Assembly: GCA_027600665.1 (NCBI GenBank)
Contig: JADGJL010000318.1
Coordinates: 1-25,443 of the forward strand
DNA: 25,443 bases
Reading direction: 5' to 3'
Source of the DNA: Irineochytrium annulatum
Lineage: Eukaryota; Chytridiomycota; Chytridiomycetes; Chytridiales; Chytridiaceae
The position numbers were made by a program, and so were the translations under genes. The notes under the pieces were generated by a model. The model worked only from the letters and a program-made list of their open reading frames with translations. It searched no databases and was not told where the DNA came from. This document shows, in pieces, positions 1 through 10,394 of the stretch (the first letter of the stretch is position 1; each line of letters begins with the position of its first letter).

Positions 1-2
1 CC

Positions 3-863
3 CCGACCCTCCGCAACGCATCCGACCTCCTCCCTGTTTTCCACGAACTGCCGTTCGACGACGTCTTCGACCGCGTCGGCCTCCACGACACCGGCGACAT
101 CCTCGAACAGCACCACCCCTCGACGACCGGCGGCCCGTCAGCGTCGACCACGCTCTCGACCATCGACCCGTCCCTCCTCAAGACACCGAGTTCCGAGGGT
201 TTGACCAGCAAAGGCGCAGCAGCCAGGGGCCGTGGGGACGCCCGACGCACTGGCGTCCGCACCCGTGGTCGTCGCAGCAGCGTCGACGAAACCAGACTCG
301 CCACCACCGCATGCGACGACGACGGTGATTACGCCGATCCGATGGGCCGCCTTCGCGCCGTCAGCTTGAGCGGGCCCGGTCCGTCGCGTCGTCGCGGCCG
401 CCCGTCGCCCATAAAAGGCGGCTCTGGTGGGGGTTCACCCATGCGCGCCTCGCCCATCCGTGGGTCGCCGTCTCGCGGTCGCGCGCTGTTGGCGCACGGC
501 AGCGGCCGTGAGAACGAGTGGCCCAGTGGTGGGGGCGGGGGCCAGAACAGTCATTCGCGTGTCACGGGCTTGCTGTTGAAGACGGCGGAGGAGGGTGATC
601 ACTCGGGTCGGCCTTTGGAAACCGGATACGGCGGCGGGATGGAGGAGGGGAGGGTCGTACCGAGGTCGAGAAGGAGGACGGCGTGCGAAGTGTGTGGGAA
701 GATGTTCAGTCGAAGCGACGCTATGCTGAGGCATTTACGGACGCCCGGGCAATGCCCTGGGAGGCCGATGGATGGCGCCGAGGCCAATGACGGCTTTACG
801 GAGGAGGGAGCGTGGGAGGAGGGGTTAGAAGAGGAGGATGCGTTCGACAAACCGATGGGATGA
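3..863 (+). CDS. C2H2/C2HC-type zinc-finger protein with AT-hook, 5' partial
   Basis: The reading frame is open from base 3 of the window to the TGA at 861-863, so the start lies upstream; 286 residues are visible. The N-terminal part is Ser/Thr/Asp-rich. Near 384-410 there is an AT-hook-like RRRGRPSP, followed by four S-P-x-K/R motifs (SPIK, SPMR, SPIR, SPSR) within about 80 bases. A single zinc finger begins at 684 (CEVCGKMFSRSDAMLRHLRT): C-x2-C, then H, and a Cys seven residues after the His, so it is C2HC or a degenerate C2H2. The C-terminus is acidic. The fold suggests a nuclear DNA-binding regulator; no target can be named. The AT-hook and CDK-site readings are motif-level inference. 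No intron is needed in the visible part. Confidence 0.75.
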   Translation, partial: PTLRNASDLLPVFHELPFDDVFDRVGLHDTGDILEQHHPSTTGGPSASTTLSTIDPSLLKTPSSEGLTSKGAAARGRGDARRTGVRTRGRRSSVDETRLATTACDDDGDYADPMGRLRAVSLSGPGPSRRRGRPSPIKGGSGGGSPMRASPIRGSPSRGRALLAHGSGRENEWPSGGGGGQNSHSRVTGLLLKTAEEGDHSGRPLETGYGGGMEEGRVVPRSRRRTACEVCGKMFSRSDAMLRHLRTPGQCPGRPMDGAEANDGFTEEGAWEEGLEEEDAFDKPMG

Positions 864-1513
864 AGAGGGCTTCGTGCTTTTAGTTGGCTTTTATTTATCT
901 ATGCCTCACAGTTAGAGCGATGATGGTTAGCCGCTAAGCACTCATTTTTTACCTTACACACTTGCATTGACAATTACTTTATTTATTGTACTTTGTACCA
1001 CCTTTCGGCGTTCATATTGCTTCATGCTTTCAACTTATTAGTTCTCCGACATACTTTGTTTCGCTGCCTCACTTGTTAAACGTCTCCTTACACACACGCC
1101 CTCAGTGCATCGGAAATGACATTTGTTAGCCCCTTGAACGTGTTATACATCCCCTCGTTGTGCATTGCTGGATACGGTAAACGCTCTGCGCCGGCTCGGG
1201 TTATTTATTAATACTCCTTAATGAATTGTTAAAAAGTATAATAATATGCCATCATCCACGCCTTACTCCGCCTGACGGCAGTGTCGCCCTAAAATAAAAG
1301 CGTCTCGGCCACAAGGCTGATCCATTGACTTCTCCTCCCGTTGGTTCTCCCATCCATATTGTGAGTAGTTGATCTTGGATCATTGCTGTGAGATGTACGA
1401 CCGCGTGCGGGGGCAGCAGCCAATGAGCTGACGCCGGAGGGCGTAGCGGCATCTTCGCTTATAATCCCCTGCTGGCCCGCGGCTGCCCTCAACCCCCATC
1501 TCTCCCCATCTCG
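864..1513. other. Intergenic spacer / presumed PHO84 promoter
   Basis: This AT-rich spacer holds no supported gene. It carries the 3' end of the zinc-finger gene and the promoter of the phosphate transporter. One AACGTG (1137-1142) equals the lower-affinity Pho4 core CACGTT on the other strand, but a single 6-mer in 650 bases is expected by chance. Confidence 0.5.
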
Positions 1514-3559
1514 ATGTCCGCGCCCGTCGCCTCCCAGAAGAGGGCTCAGGCCTTCGCGCACCTCGACGAAGCCAAGCTCGGCTGGTTTCACTTGAGGGCC
1601 GTCCTCGTGTCCGGCGTGGGCTTCTTCACGGTGAGTATTCTGGGCTCCTGGACAATGAAGTGGGATTCAGGGGCGGGCGAGTGTGTGGACGCCGGCTTGG
1701 GCCGCAGACGCGCTCGGAATTCCGCAGGGCTTCCCTTCCACTCAGATTTCGAGTTTCTAACGTTGCTATCCTTCCTTCCTTCAGGATGCCTACGACATCT
1801 TCGTCATCTCCCAGGCCCTGTCCATGATCTACCAGGTTTACTACACGTCGGAGATCACGGGAGGATTCAACTCGACGGACGGAGTCTACACACCGTACAA
1901 CGGCTCCAACTTCCTCCTGTCCTTCAACGGCGCCGCGGGCCAGCCCAACAACAAGTTCTACGATGCCGCCCTCAAAGCGTCCACCAACTGGGGCAACTTG
2001 TTCGGTCAGCTCGGCTTTGGCTACCTCGGTGACAAGGTTAGGGTCCCTTCACATGTTGGTTTTCTAATTTTTTGCTCTCCACTCCATAGCTCGGACGTAA
2101 GAAAATGTACGGCGTGGAGCTCATCATCATGATCGTCTGCACCATCGGCTCCGCCTTCTCTGCCCCGGCTGCTCGTGGGTTTAACGTCCTTACTATCCTA
2201 GCCATCTGGCGTTTCTTCCTTGGCGTCGGCATCGGCGGTGACTACCCCATGTCGGCCATCATCACCTCCGAGTTCGCCAACGTCCGCTACCGCGGTATGA
2301 TGTTGGCCGCCGTCTTTGCCATGCAGGGTATCGGAATTCTCGTCGGTGGTGTCGTCTTCGTGTCGACCCTCACGTACATGAAGCCCTACATTGATGTAAG
2401 CACTTTGATAGTTATACGTAGTTTTGTTGGGTATTGAACCTCGTCCAACCTAGGCCGACTTCATGAACCTCGACTACGTCTGGCGTATCGCCCTCGGTGC
2501 CGGTGTTATCCCCGGTCTCATCGCCATCTACTTCAGACTTACCATCCCCGAGACGCCCCGTTACACCGTCGATGTCATCGGTGACACCGATAAGGCCGAG
2601 CGCGATGTCGAGAAGGTGCTCGCCATGAACGAGGTCCGCGATGTCACCTCCAACTGGGGTCAGGAGGCCGTTGCCGCCACCAAGGTCGTCGTCAAGAACA
2701 ACGACTTCAAGGACTTCATGCAGTACTTCGGCAAGTGGTCCAACGCCAAGGTTCTCTTCGGCACCGCCTACACTTGGTTCGTCCTTGACGTCGCCTTCTA
2801 CGGCATCTCCCTCAACAACTCCGTCATCCTCAACATGATCAACTTTAACGGCCCGGCCAAGGTCGCCTCGGCCAAGGGCAAGGCCACCCCGCCCCACGAC
2901 GTGTGGGACTCGTTCTACCAAATCGCCCTTGGCAATATCATTATCGCCTGCTGCGGTCAGGTCCCCGGCTACTGGTTTACGGTCGCGCTCATTGAGAAGA
3001 TGGGCCGCAAGCCGATCGCCTATATCGGCTGGGTCGTCCTCACTATCATCCTCGCCGTCCTCGCCGCCACCTGGAACACCACCACCAACGCTACTAACCT
3101 CTCAAACACGACCTTCATCACCCTCTTCACGATCGCCCAGTTCTTCTTCCAGTTCGGCCCTAACTCGACCACCTTTATCGTCCCCGGCGAGGTTTTCCCC
3201 ACTCGGTGGAGGTCTACCTGTCACGGTTTCTGTATGTACTCTTTCGCTTTACTTAATTTTTTTTTTTTTTTTTTCGCTCTTCCACGCAACCTTTCTCGTG
3301 ACCAATTTCTTTCTCTTTCGGTACAATAGCCGCGGCTTGCGGTAAGGCCGGGGCCATCATCGGTATCCAGGCCGTCGGCCCGTACTTCACGAGCAACGCC
3401 CAGATCGTCCTGATCGTCTTCGCGGTCGGCTGCGCCTCGGGCGGGTTCGTTAACATCCTCATCCCCGAAACGAAGGGTAAGACCCTCGAGGAGCTCTCCA
3501 TGGAGGACGACGTGGTCGTCGACGAGGTCCACATCGAGTCGGTCGAGGTTAAGGCTTGA
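1514..3559 (+). CDS. PHO84: High-affinity inorganic phosphate:H+ symporter (MFS, PHS family)
   Basis: Plasma-membrane proton-coupled phosphate importer. Exons are 1514-1630, 1785-2036, 2090-2395, 2454-3231 and 3330-3559, giving 560 residues with frame kept across four GT-AG introns. It has two six-helix MFS halves around a long cytosolic loop (about 260-325). Family landmarks are visible: DAYD at 40-43 in TM1, the MFS motif GDKLGRKK at 121-128, GGDYPMSAIITSE at 172-184, W333-x3-D337-x3-Y341 in the phosphate site, N462 in FGPNS, K490 in ACGKAG, and IPETKGKTLEEL near the end. These match the proton-relay and phosphate-binding residues known for the PiPT/Pho84 group, so the transporter should be functional. 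Phosphate-starvation control is likely from the family, not shown here. Intron 4 contains an 18-T run. Confidence 0.96.
3257..3274. repeat. 18-T homopolymer in PHO84 intron 4
   Basis: An uninterrupted T run just inside the intron 3232-3329. It may act as a polypyrimidine tract, although it sits closer to the donor than to the acceptor. Confidence 0.9.
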
Positions 3560-4301
3560 GCGCGTCCCTAACTTAGGATCTGAGGCTTGCCTTTTTTTTT
3601 ATTTTTTGTCGCTCCCTCCCCATATCATTATCACTCTTATGTCTCTTGGATGCGTGGTTCCAAATGGCTCCATACACCCGCCTCTCCCTTTTATTTCTCC
3701 CTCCACTTTACAAATGAATGAAGTCCCCGCTATGATGGGTTGATTTTCCAATTCGTTGCCTCTTAAGAAAGAAGTTGTATGCTTTAAAGTTGCTAGTCGT
3801 TCCTCGTAGGTTGAGCTTGACAACTAAAGACAATTCCGAGTTTTACCTCGAATATTATGTTTCTAGTCCTGTCCGCCAGGAAATAGCCACCAAGGAATGC
3901 GCAGGTGCAAGCGTTGTTAAGCCAAAACTCCTTTTTTCAAATGCCTCCATTCAGCACAAAGTCCCAAGAAATGTTGGTATGCACGGCAGCTTACACGGCA
4001 GCTTACTAATTTGCTTTCTCCTTCTCTTCTGACCTTGAGTTTCTGACTGAGACTCTGGAAAGCTGCCGCTGGCACTCCCACAACGCCTATATCTTTTAAA
4101 ATAGACGAAATACAGATCTTTTCTTCTTATGGTTGCTTCTTGGTCAGTTATTTCTTTTGGTGATAAACAATGACGGCAAAAAGATCACGAGCTCCGACAG
4201 CTTCCGGGTTAGAGACGCGATAGTCCGGAAGACCAACCTCGGGTCCATTCGCTTTTTCTGCATCAACCCTCGCCATCACCGCCCTCCCAACCACCCTCAT
4301 C
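3560..4301. other. Intergenic spacer, no gene seen
   Basis: Contains the 3' region of the phosphate transporter and the promoter of the thiolase gene. Short open frames here (for example 3775-4032 on the plus strand) lack family similarity, coding-like codon use or clear splice partners. T-rich tracts near 3591-3607 may belong to the transporter 3' end. I see nothing else. Confidence 0.5.
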
Positions 4302-5892
<1,591 letters not shown>

Positions 5893-6210
5893 ATTGACCC
5901 ATAGTTGGACCTAAAGTTTTTTTATTAAGCACTTTTGATGTCACTTCAAGGATTGAGGATTGTTTACACTGTTCACCTATTTAGTTGGGAGCCTCGTACG
6001 TAGCGAGAGAGGGTTTGTACCTTGATCTTTAAGCATTAGTTTGTTATTCGAATGGGACATAGGCGTCCGATCGATTGTTGTAGGGGTCAATCTCTTTGGC
6101 CAATTGAATTCTTAATAGATTCATCGTTCATTATCAAGTTGGCTTCTTCATGCCCCCACCCGCCCCTGCAATCTATCGTTGACTGTCTTCTCCTCGTCGA
6201 CAAGCCGCCC
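5893..6210. other. Convergent 3' spacer
   Basis: Spacer between the stop of the thiolase gene (plus) and the stop of the HUT1-type gene (minus). It is AT-rich and includes TTTTTTATTAAG soon after the thiolase stop. No gene or repeat was seen. Confidence 0.5.
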
Positions 6211-7371
6211 CTAATCCGCCTTCCGCGTTCTCCGCCTCTCTGCGGTGCCCTTATTCGCCGCCACGCCGCCACCCACGACGCGCTCCGACTTCTCCCCGTT
6301 CCTCTCAATCGCGTCCGCGGCCCTCTTCACATCCACCACGACCTCCTGCACGGGCTTCCGATCTTTCCACAGGCTCTCAAGGGTGATTCCCATGAAGACG
6401 ATGCCCACGCAAACCCACTGCTGCCACGCGAGCTCGTGGTCGTAAACCAGCACGCTCAAGACCACGCTCCACATTTTCCTTGTCAAGTTGATCGTCACCG
6501 TCGTGATAGACCCGAAGGACTCCAAGCTGCGGTAGATAAAGCACTGGCCCACAGCGCCGCAGAGTCCGAACAGGAGGATGTCAAGGATCACGGCCGGGTG
6601 GCGCATGGAGAAGGAGAGGGCGTCACGGAGCTCGTGCGTGAACGGGTCGGAGCACAGGAGGAACGCGAGCATGAGAAGCGTCGAGTAGAGGTTCATGTAG
6701 AGCATCATGTGGGAACCGGTGGGCCGGTGCTTTTTAAAAATGCGGTCCTGCGTCGTGTTTGTCACGCCGTCCAGGGCCAGGTTCGTCATAAGCAGGGCGA
6801 GGCCCAGGAGCGTTTGCCATAGCTCACGGACGTCCACCACCGTCGCTCCTTTGTGGTCCTTGGACGGTTGCAAAAGCATGAACCCGGACACGCCCGCGGT
6901 GATGAGCGCGACAATCAGGTGCTTCTTCGGCGGGTACGTTTTCCGGTAGAGAATGAAGTCCATGATCATGACGGGGATGAGCTTGCAAGATTTCCCGAGT
7001 ATCATGGTCGGGTAGTCGATGTACTTGAGGGAGGCGTAGCCAAAAGGGGAGGCGAGGGCGGAGGAGAGGGAGAGCTGGAGGTACTGCACTGAGATTGAAC
7101 GCGAGGGAAAGGTCGTGGGCTGGCGGCGGACGAGCAAGTAAACGTACGCCACGATCGAGGCGATCAGGCTTTGAATTACATTCAGGAAGCTGTCGTTGGA
7201 AGCGAGAATAAGCATTCGATTGACCGTAGGCTCAGATAAATCGTACATGAAGTACTTAAACTTCTGCCCGTCATACGGCGACTTTGTGACGCGCTCCTGC
7301 GTCAGGCCCCAGGTCAGGAAGCATGTGTAGATGCCGACCACAATAACGGCCAACTCAATCGCTGAACCCAT
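6211..7371 (-). CDS. HUT1: ER nucleotide(-sugar) transporter, HUT1/SLC35B1 family
   Basis: Intronless, 386 residues from the chosen ATG. It is a drug/metabolite-transporter fold with about ten membrane helices. Family marks include the N-terminal ELAVIVVGIYTCFLTWGLTQE, the GKSCKLIPVMIM segment, and the helix holding GLCGAVGQCFIYRSLESFGS. Fungal Hut1 was named as a UDP-galactose transporter homologue, while the animal SLC35B1 is reported to exchange ATP/ADP in the ER, so the substrate is not fixed by sequence. The extreme C-terminus TRKAD puts Lys at -3 and Arg at -4, a weak variant of the KKxx ER-retrieval signal. The frame extends upstream to an ATG at 7452 (27 extra polar residues), but homologues start at the first helix and the 7371 ATG has a better context (GCGATGG), so the shorter form is preferred. 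Confidence 0.93.
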   Translation of the reverse strand: MGSAIELAVIVVGIYTCFLTWGLTQERVTKSPYDGQKFKYFMYDLSEPTVNRMLILASNDSFLNVIQSLIASIVAYVYLLVRRQPTTFPSRSISVQYLQLSLSSALASPFGYASLKYIDYPTMILGKSCKLIPVMIMDFILYRKTYPPKKHLIVALITAGVSGFMLLQPSKDHKGATVVDVRELWQTLLGLALLMTNLALDGVTNTTQDRIFKKHRPTGSHMMLYMNLYSTLLMLAFLLCSDPFTHELRDALSFSMRHPAVILDILLFGLCGAVGQCFIYRSLESFGSITTVTINLTRKMWSVVLSVLVYDHELAWQQWVCVGIVFMGITLESLWKDRKPVQEVVVDVKRAADAIERNGEKSERVVGGGVAANKGTAERRRTRKAD

Positions 7372-7617
7372 CGCAGAGATGGCAGATGGAGGGTGAGCGT
7401 GTTTGACGACCCTGCTTTCCACGTAACGATTTTGGGGGTTTGGGAAATACATCGCTTCATTTTTCAGTTTCTATCAAGAGATGTAACGACACACACAACA
7501 TTGTGCGGGGGTACTATAAACAGGAAACGTAGGAGAGCAAGTGCGGATAGATTCGGCGGAGTAAGAGAAGTTCGACAAAAGGAGAAACGAAGACTTCGTA
7601 GCAGCAAGAGAAGCGAC

Positions 7618-8381
7618 CTAAAGCAAGTCGTCCGCAATCGTCACATTAACCTCGAATTTGCCGTAGCCGCCGCCGGGTTGGCCCTTCGCGGCCTGGGTAA
7701 TGCAGATGCCGCGGATCGACACTTGGTTCGAGTCGAAGCCGTCCTTGGGCGGGCTCCATGTGATGTTAGGGCTCAAGTACTTGAGGCCGGCCGGCGCAGA
7801 GGTGTGGAGCGTCGTGGTGTGGACGACAGTGGCTTTTTCGCCGCAGCCGTAGGGGTAGTAGGTCATGTTGCGGCCGGGGTCCGCGAAGGAGCCGATTTGG
7901 TAGGGGACGGCCTCGGACCGGTCCTGGATCCAGACGATAAGGCCGACGATGGACTGGGTCTGGTTGATGGCCGAGACCGAGAGCAGGACGTCGTCAAGCG
8001 AGCTAATGGTGTTGGCTATCAACGTAGACGTCAGTTAGCATTCAAGCACTACTTTGTGGAAAGCTCACCATTTCCAATGTTAGCCGTGCAGAGCTTCTGG
8101 GCGCCGAACGGCCAGACCTTCTGGTGATGGATCGTAGCGATGATCTCGCTCGCGTTCGTCCTGATCGTCGTCGTCGAGTCGGTCAAGTTCGCGCTCGAAA
8201 TCGCCGTCGCGTTCGATGAAGTGTAGCTGTCGACGAGGTTCGGGATCACGTCGCCAAGAGACGCGGGCGCACCCAGAGCCTGGAGCTCCATATCGCAGAG
8301 GTAGTTTGGGAGGAGGAGGCCATTCGTGAAGGCCAAGGCCGACGCCGGTAGGAGGGAGAGGAGGATGGGAAGGGCGATCAT
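7618..8381 (-). CDS. Secreted protein of unknown family, short paralogue
   Basis: Two exons, 8381-8069 and 8015-7618 (complement), 236 residues, with a 53-base phase-1 intron. Residues 1-17 (MIALPILLSLLPASALA) form a clear signal peptide. The mature part has four cysteines (YLCD, KLCTA, YGCG, GICI) able to form two disulfides, several N-glycosylation sequons (NATA, NLTD, NASE, NMTY, NITW, NVTI), and a C-terminal half that looks beta-rich. I do not recognise the family. It stops at NVTIADDLL, exactly where its plus-strand neighbour (8815-10126) continues into a repeat tail. By eye the two share about three quarters of exon-1 residues and about 85% of exon-2 residues, and the 20 bases around the start codon are identical. 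A soluble extracellular or wall-associated protein is the most that can be inferred. Confidence 0.85.
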
Positions 8382-8814
8382 GGCTGGAAAGACGGAACAG
8401 GGATGGGAGAAGCGAGTTCGACCGAGGACAGCCTTATGAGTGAGCTGAGTCCAACAAAATGGCGCACTCGCGGCGGTTTTCGAGTTGTTTACGTCGCGGT
8501 AAATCGACCCCCGTTTTCTGCTGGAACAGTTGCAGTGGTAAATACCGAGTTTTGAGCTTGCCTCTCACCAATCATGGGATGCGCCACGGCTGAAAGTCTC
8601 GCTTATTCGTCGCAGCTCCTCAGTTTTCGAAGCCTTTTCAATTTACGCGCGTTTGTTCTTTCATTTTCAGTCAGAGACTTGTTAGACTTAGCCTTGTTTC
8701 GTTGGCTGTTTGGTTGCCACTTGTTGATGCATTCGGGCCCCGCGTCGCGCATGCAGAGCCTACTCATAAGGCCGGGCTCGGCCGTGCTGGCTTCTAGCAA
8801 CCCCATCTGCAGCC
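8382..8814. promoter_or_regulatory. Shared divergent promoter of the secreted paralogue pair
   Basis: 433 bases separate the two head-to-head start codons, so both promoters must lie here unless they reach into the genes. Beyond the identical bases around the two ATGs I see no long inverted symmetry, so the duplication did not preserve the upstream regions. No separate gene is supported. Confidence 0.45.
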
Positions 8815-10126
8815 ATGATCGCCCTTCCCGTCCTCCTCTCCCTCTTGCCCTCAGCCCTTGCCTTCACCCACGGCACGCTCCTTCCTCCCTACCTATGCAA
8901 CCTCAAGCTCCAGGCCCTGGGTGCGCCCCAGTCTCTGGCGGACGTGATTCCGAAGCTTGTTGACTCGTTCACGGCGTCCAACGCCACGGCCGTCTCGGCG
9001 GTAAACCTGACGGACTCGGCGACCACAATCAGGACGAATGCCAGCGTTATCGTATCGGCCTTCCACCATCAGAAGGTCTGGCCTTTCGGCGCACAGAAGC
9101 TCTGCACGGCAAACCTTGGTGATGGTGAGTGTTCGAAGTGTTGCTTTTTGCACCCTGTTCCATATAGTGATTGACTTTCTTTCCTTAGGCAACGCCCTCA
9201 CGTCGCTTGACGACGTCCTGCTCACGGTCACGGCCATCAACCAGACCCAGTCCATCGTCGGCCTGATCGTCTGGATCCAGGACCGGTCCGAGGCCGTCCC
9301 CTATCAGATCGGCAACTTTGCAGACCCCGGCCGCAACATGACCTACTACCCCTACGGCTGCGGTGACGAGGCCACCGTCGTCCATACCACGACGCTGCAC
9401 ACGTCCGCGCCCGCGGGCCTCAAGTACATGAGCCCGAACATGACTTGGAGCCCGCCCGAGGACGGCTTCGCGACCAAGCAAGTCTCTATTCGCGGCATCT
9501 GCGTCACCCAGGCCGCGAAGGGCCAGCCCGGCGGCGGCTATGGTAAATTCGAGGTCAACGTCACGATCCCCGACGCGCTCCTGGCGTCCGCGATGGGCGG
9601 CGGCAAGGACGACGGCAAGGACGACGACGGCAAGTACGAGCACCCCGGCAAGCACACGCGCACCCACACGTCCGGCGTAGCGCCCACGACGGGCCGATAC
9701 ACTTCCGGCGCCGCGCCGACGAAGGGCGGATACACGTCCGGCGCCGCCCCGACAACTGGCAAGTACACATCCGGCGCCGCACCGACCAAGGTTGCGTCCG
9801 GGTACACGTCCGGCGCCGCGCCCGCCAAAGGTGGATATGGTGACGCGCCCGCGCCGACCTCGGGCGCCGCGCCCGCTAAGGGTGGATACATGGGCGGCGC
9901 GAAAGGTGCTTACGCTGACGAGCCCGCGCCGACCTCGGGCGCCGCTCCCGCCAAGGGTGAATACAACGCGCCCGCGCCGTCTTCGGCTGCCGCCCCCGCC
10001 AAAGGTGAATATGGCGCCAAGCCGTACCCGTCGTCTGGCGCCGCTCCCGAGAAAACGTACACTCCCGTCTACGGCGCGAGTGCGGCCGCGGCCGCCAAGA
10101 AGCCCTGCGCGCCAACTTACCACTAG
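8815..10126 (+). CDS. Secreted protein of unknown family with TSGAAP-KGGY repeat tail
   Basis: Two exons, 8815-9124 and 9189-10126, 415 residues; the phase-1 intron sits at the same codon as in the divergent paralogue (7618-8381). It has a signal peptide (MIALPVLLSLLPSALA) and a globular domain of about 220 residues with the same four cysteines and most of the same sequons. A short Asp/Lys/His-rich stretch (GGGKDDGKDDDGKYEHPGKH) follows, then a low-complexity tail from about residue 260 to the end. That tail repeats Y-TSGAAP-TKGG, then APAPTSGAAPAKG-type units, and ends in KKPCAPTYH. The tail is Ala/Gly/Pro/Ser/Thr/Tyr-rich and could be O-glycosylated, span the wall or be cross-linked through tyrosine (inference). 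No GPI signal is visible, and the family is unknown. Confidence 0.87.
9666..10075 (+). repeat. Coding tandem repeats (TSGAAP/KGGY units)
   Basis: About ten imperfect copies of an 11 to 18-residue unit built on the core S-G-A-A-P, with A-A-A-P or G-V-A-P variants. Each core is followed by a [TA]-[KT]-G-x-Y segment. Early copies are short (YTSGAAPTKGG); later ones gain an APAP spacer. DNA-level similarity between copies makes unit gain and loss by slippage or unequal exchange likely. Confidence 0.85.
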
Positions 10127-10394
10127 AGCATGCGTTTGTGCCCCTTTCTCGACTTTGCTTGAAGTATCGTTTCTATAGTCGTGCTTGTATTCCATTTGTA
10201 GCATCTTCCTCTCCTACGTTTGTATCTTTTCTTGATAAACCATCAACTTTCTCTGATTTCCTTGCGGACACCATCTGCCACAACCTTTTGTAACTCTAAA
10301 ACCACTTGCTTATTTGCATAGAATCGGGTTCGTCTGATTTAAATGAAGTCCATTTTACGGTGGCTTGCGGAATGGGCTTGTAAGATTGCCAACG

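Noticed and set aside
1137..1142. Pho4-like site (CACGTT on the minus strand) upstream of PHO84
   Set aside because: A single 6-mer in a 650-base spacer is expected by chance, so it is not listed as a regulatory feature.
3775..4032. Plus-strand open frame of 85 codons between the phosphate transporter and thiolase genes
   Set aside because: AT-rich spacer composition, no recognisable motif and no family.
6052..6822. Plus-strand open frame of 256 codons
   Set aside because: Lies opposite the HUT1-type gene. The translation is His/Arg/Gln-rich without recognisable features, and the minus strand carries clear transporter helices.
7393..8127. Plus-strand open frame of 244 codons
   Set aside because: Antisense to the short secreted paralogue and the 5' end of the transporter gene, with no independent support.
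9185..10204. Long minus-strand open frame of 339 codons opposite the repeat-tailed secreted gene
   Set aside because: It is the antisense shadow of GC-rich repetitive coding DNA. Its Arg/Gly-rich translation has no domain, and the plus strand has a signal peptide, a paralogue and a conserved intron.
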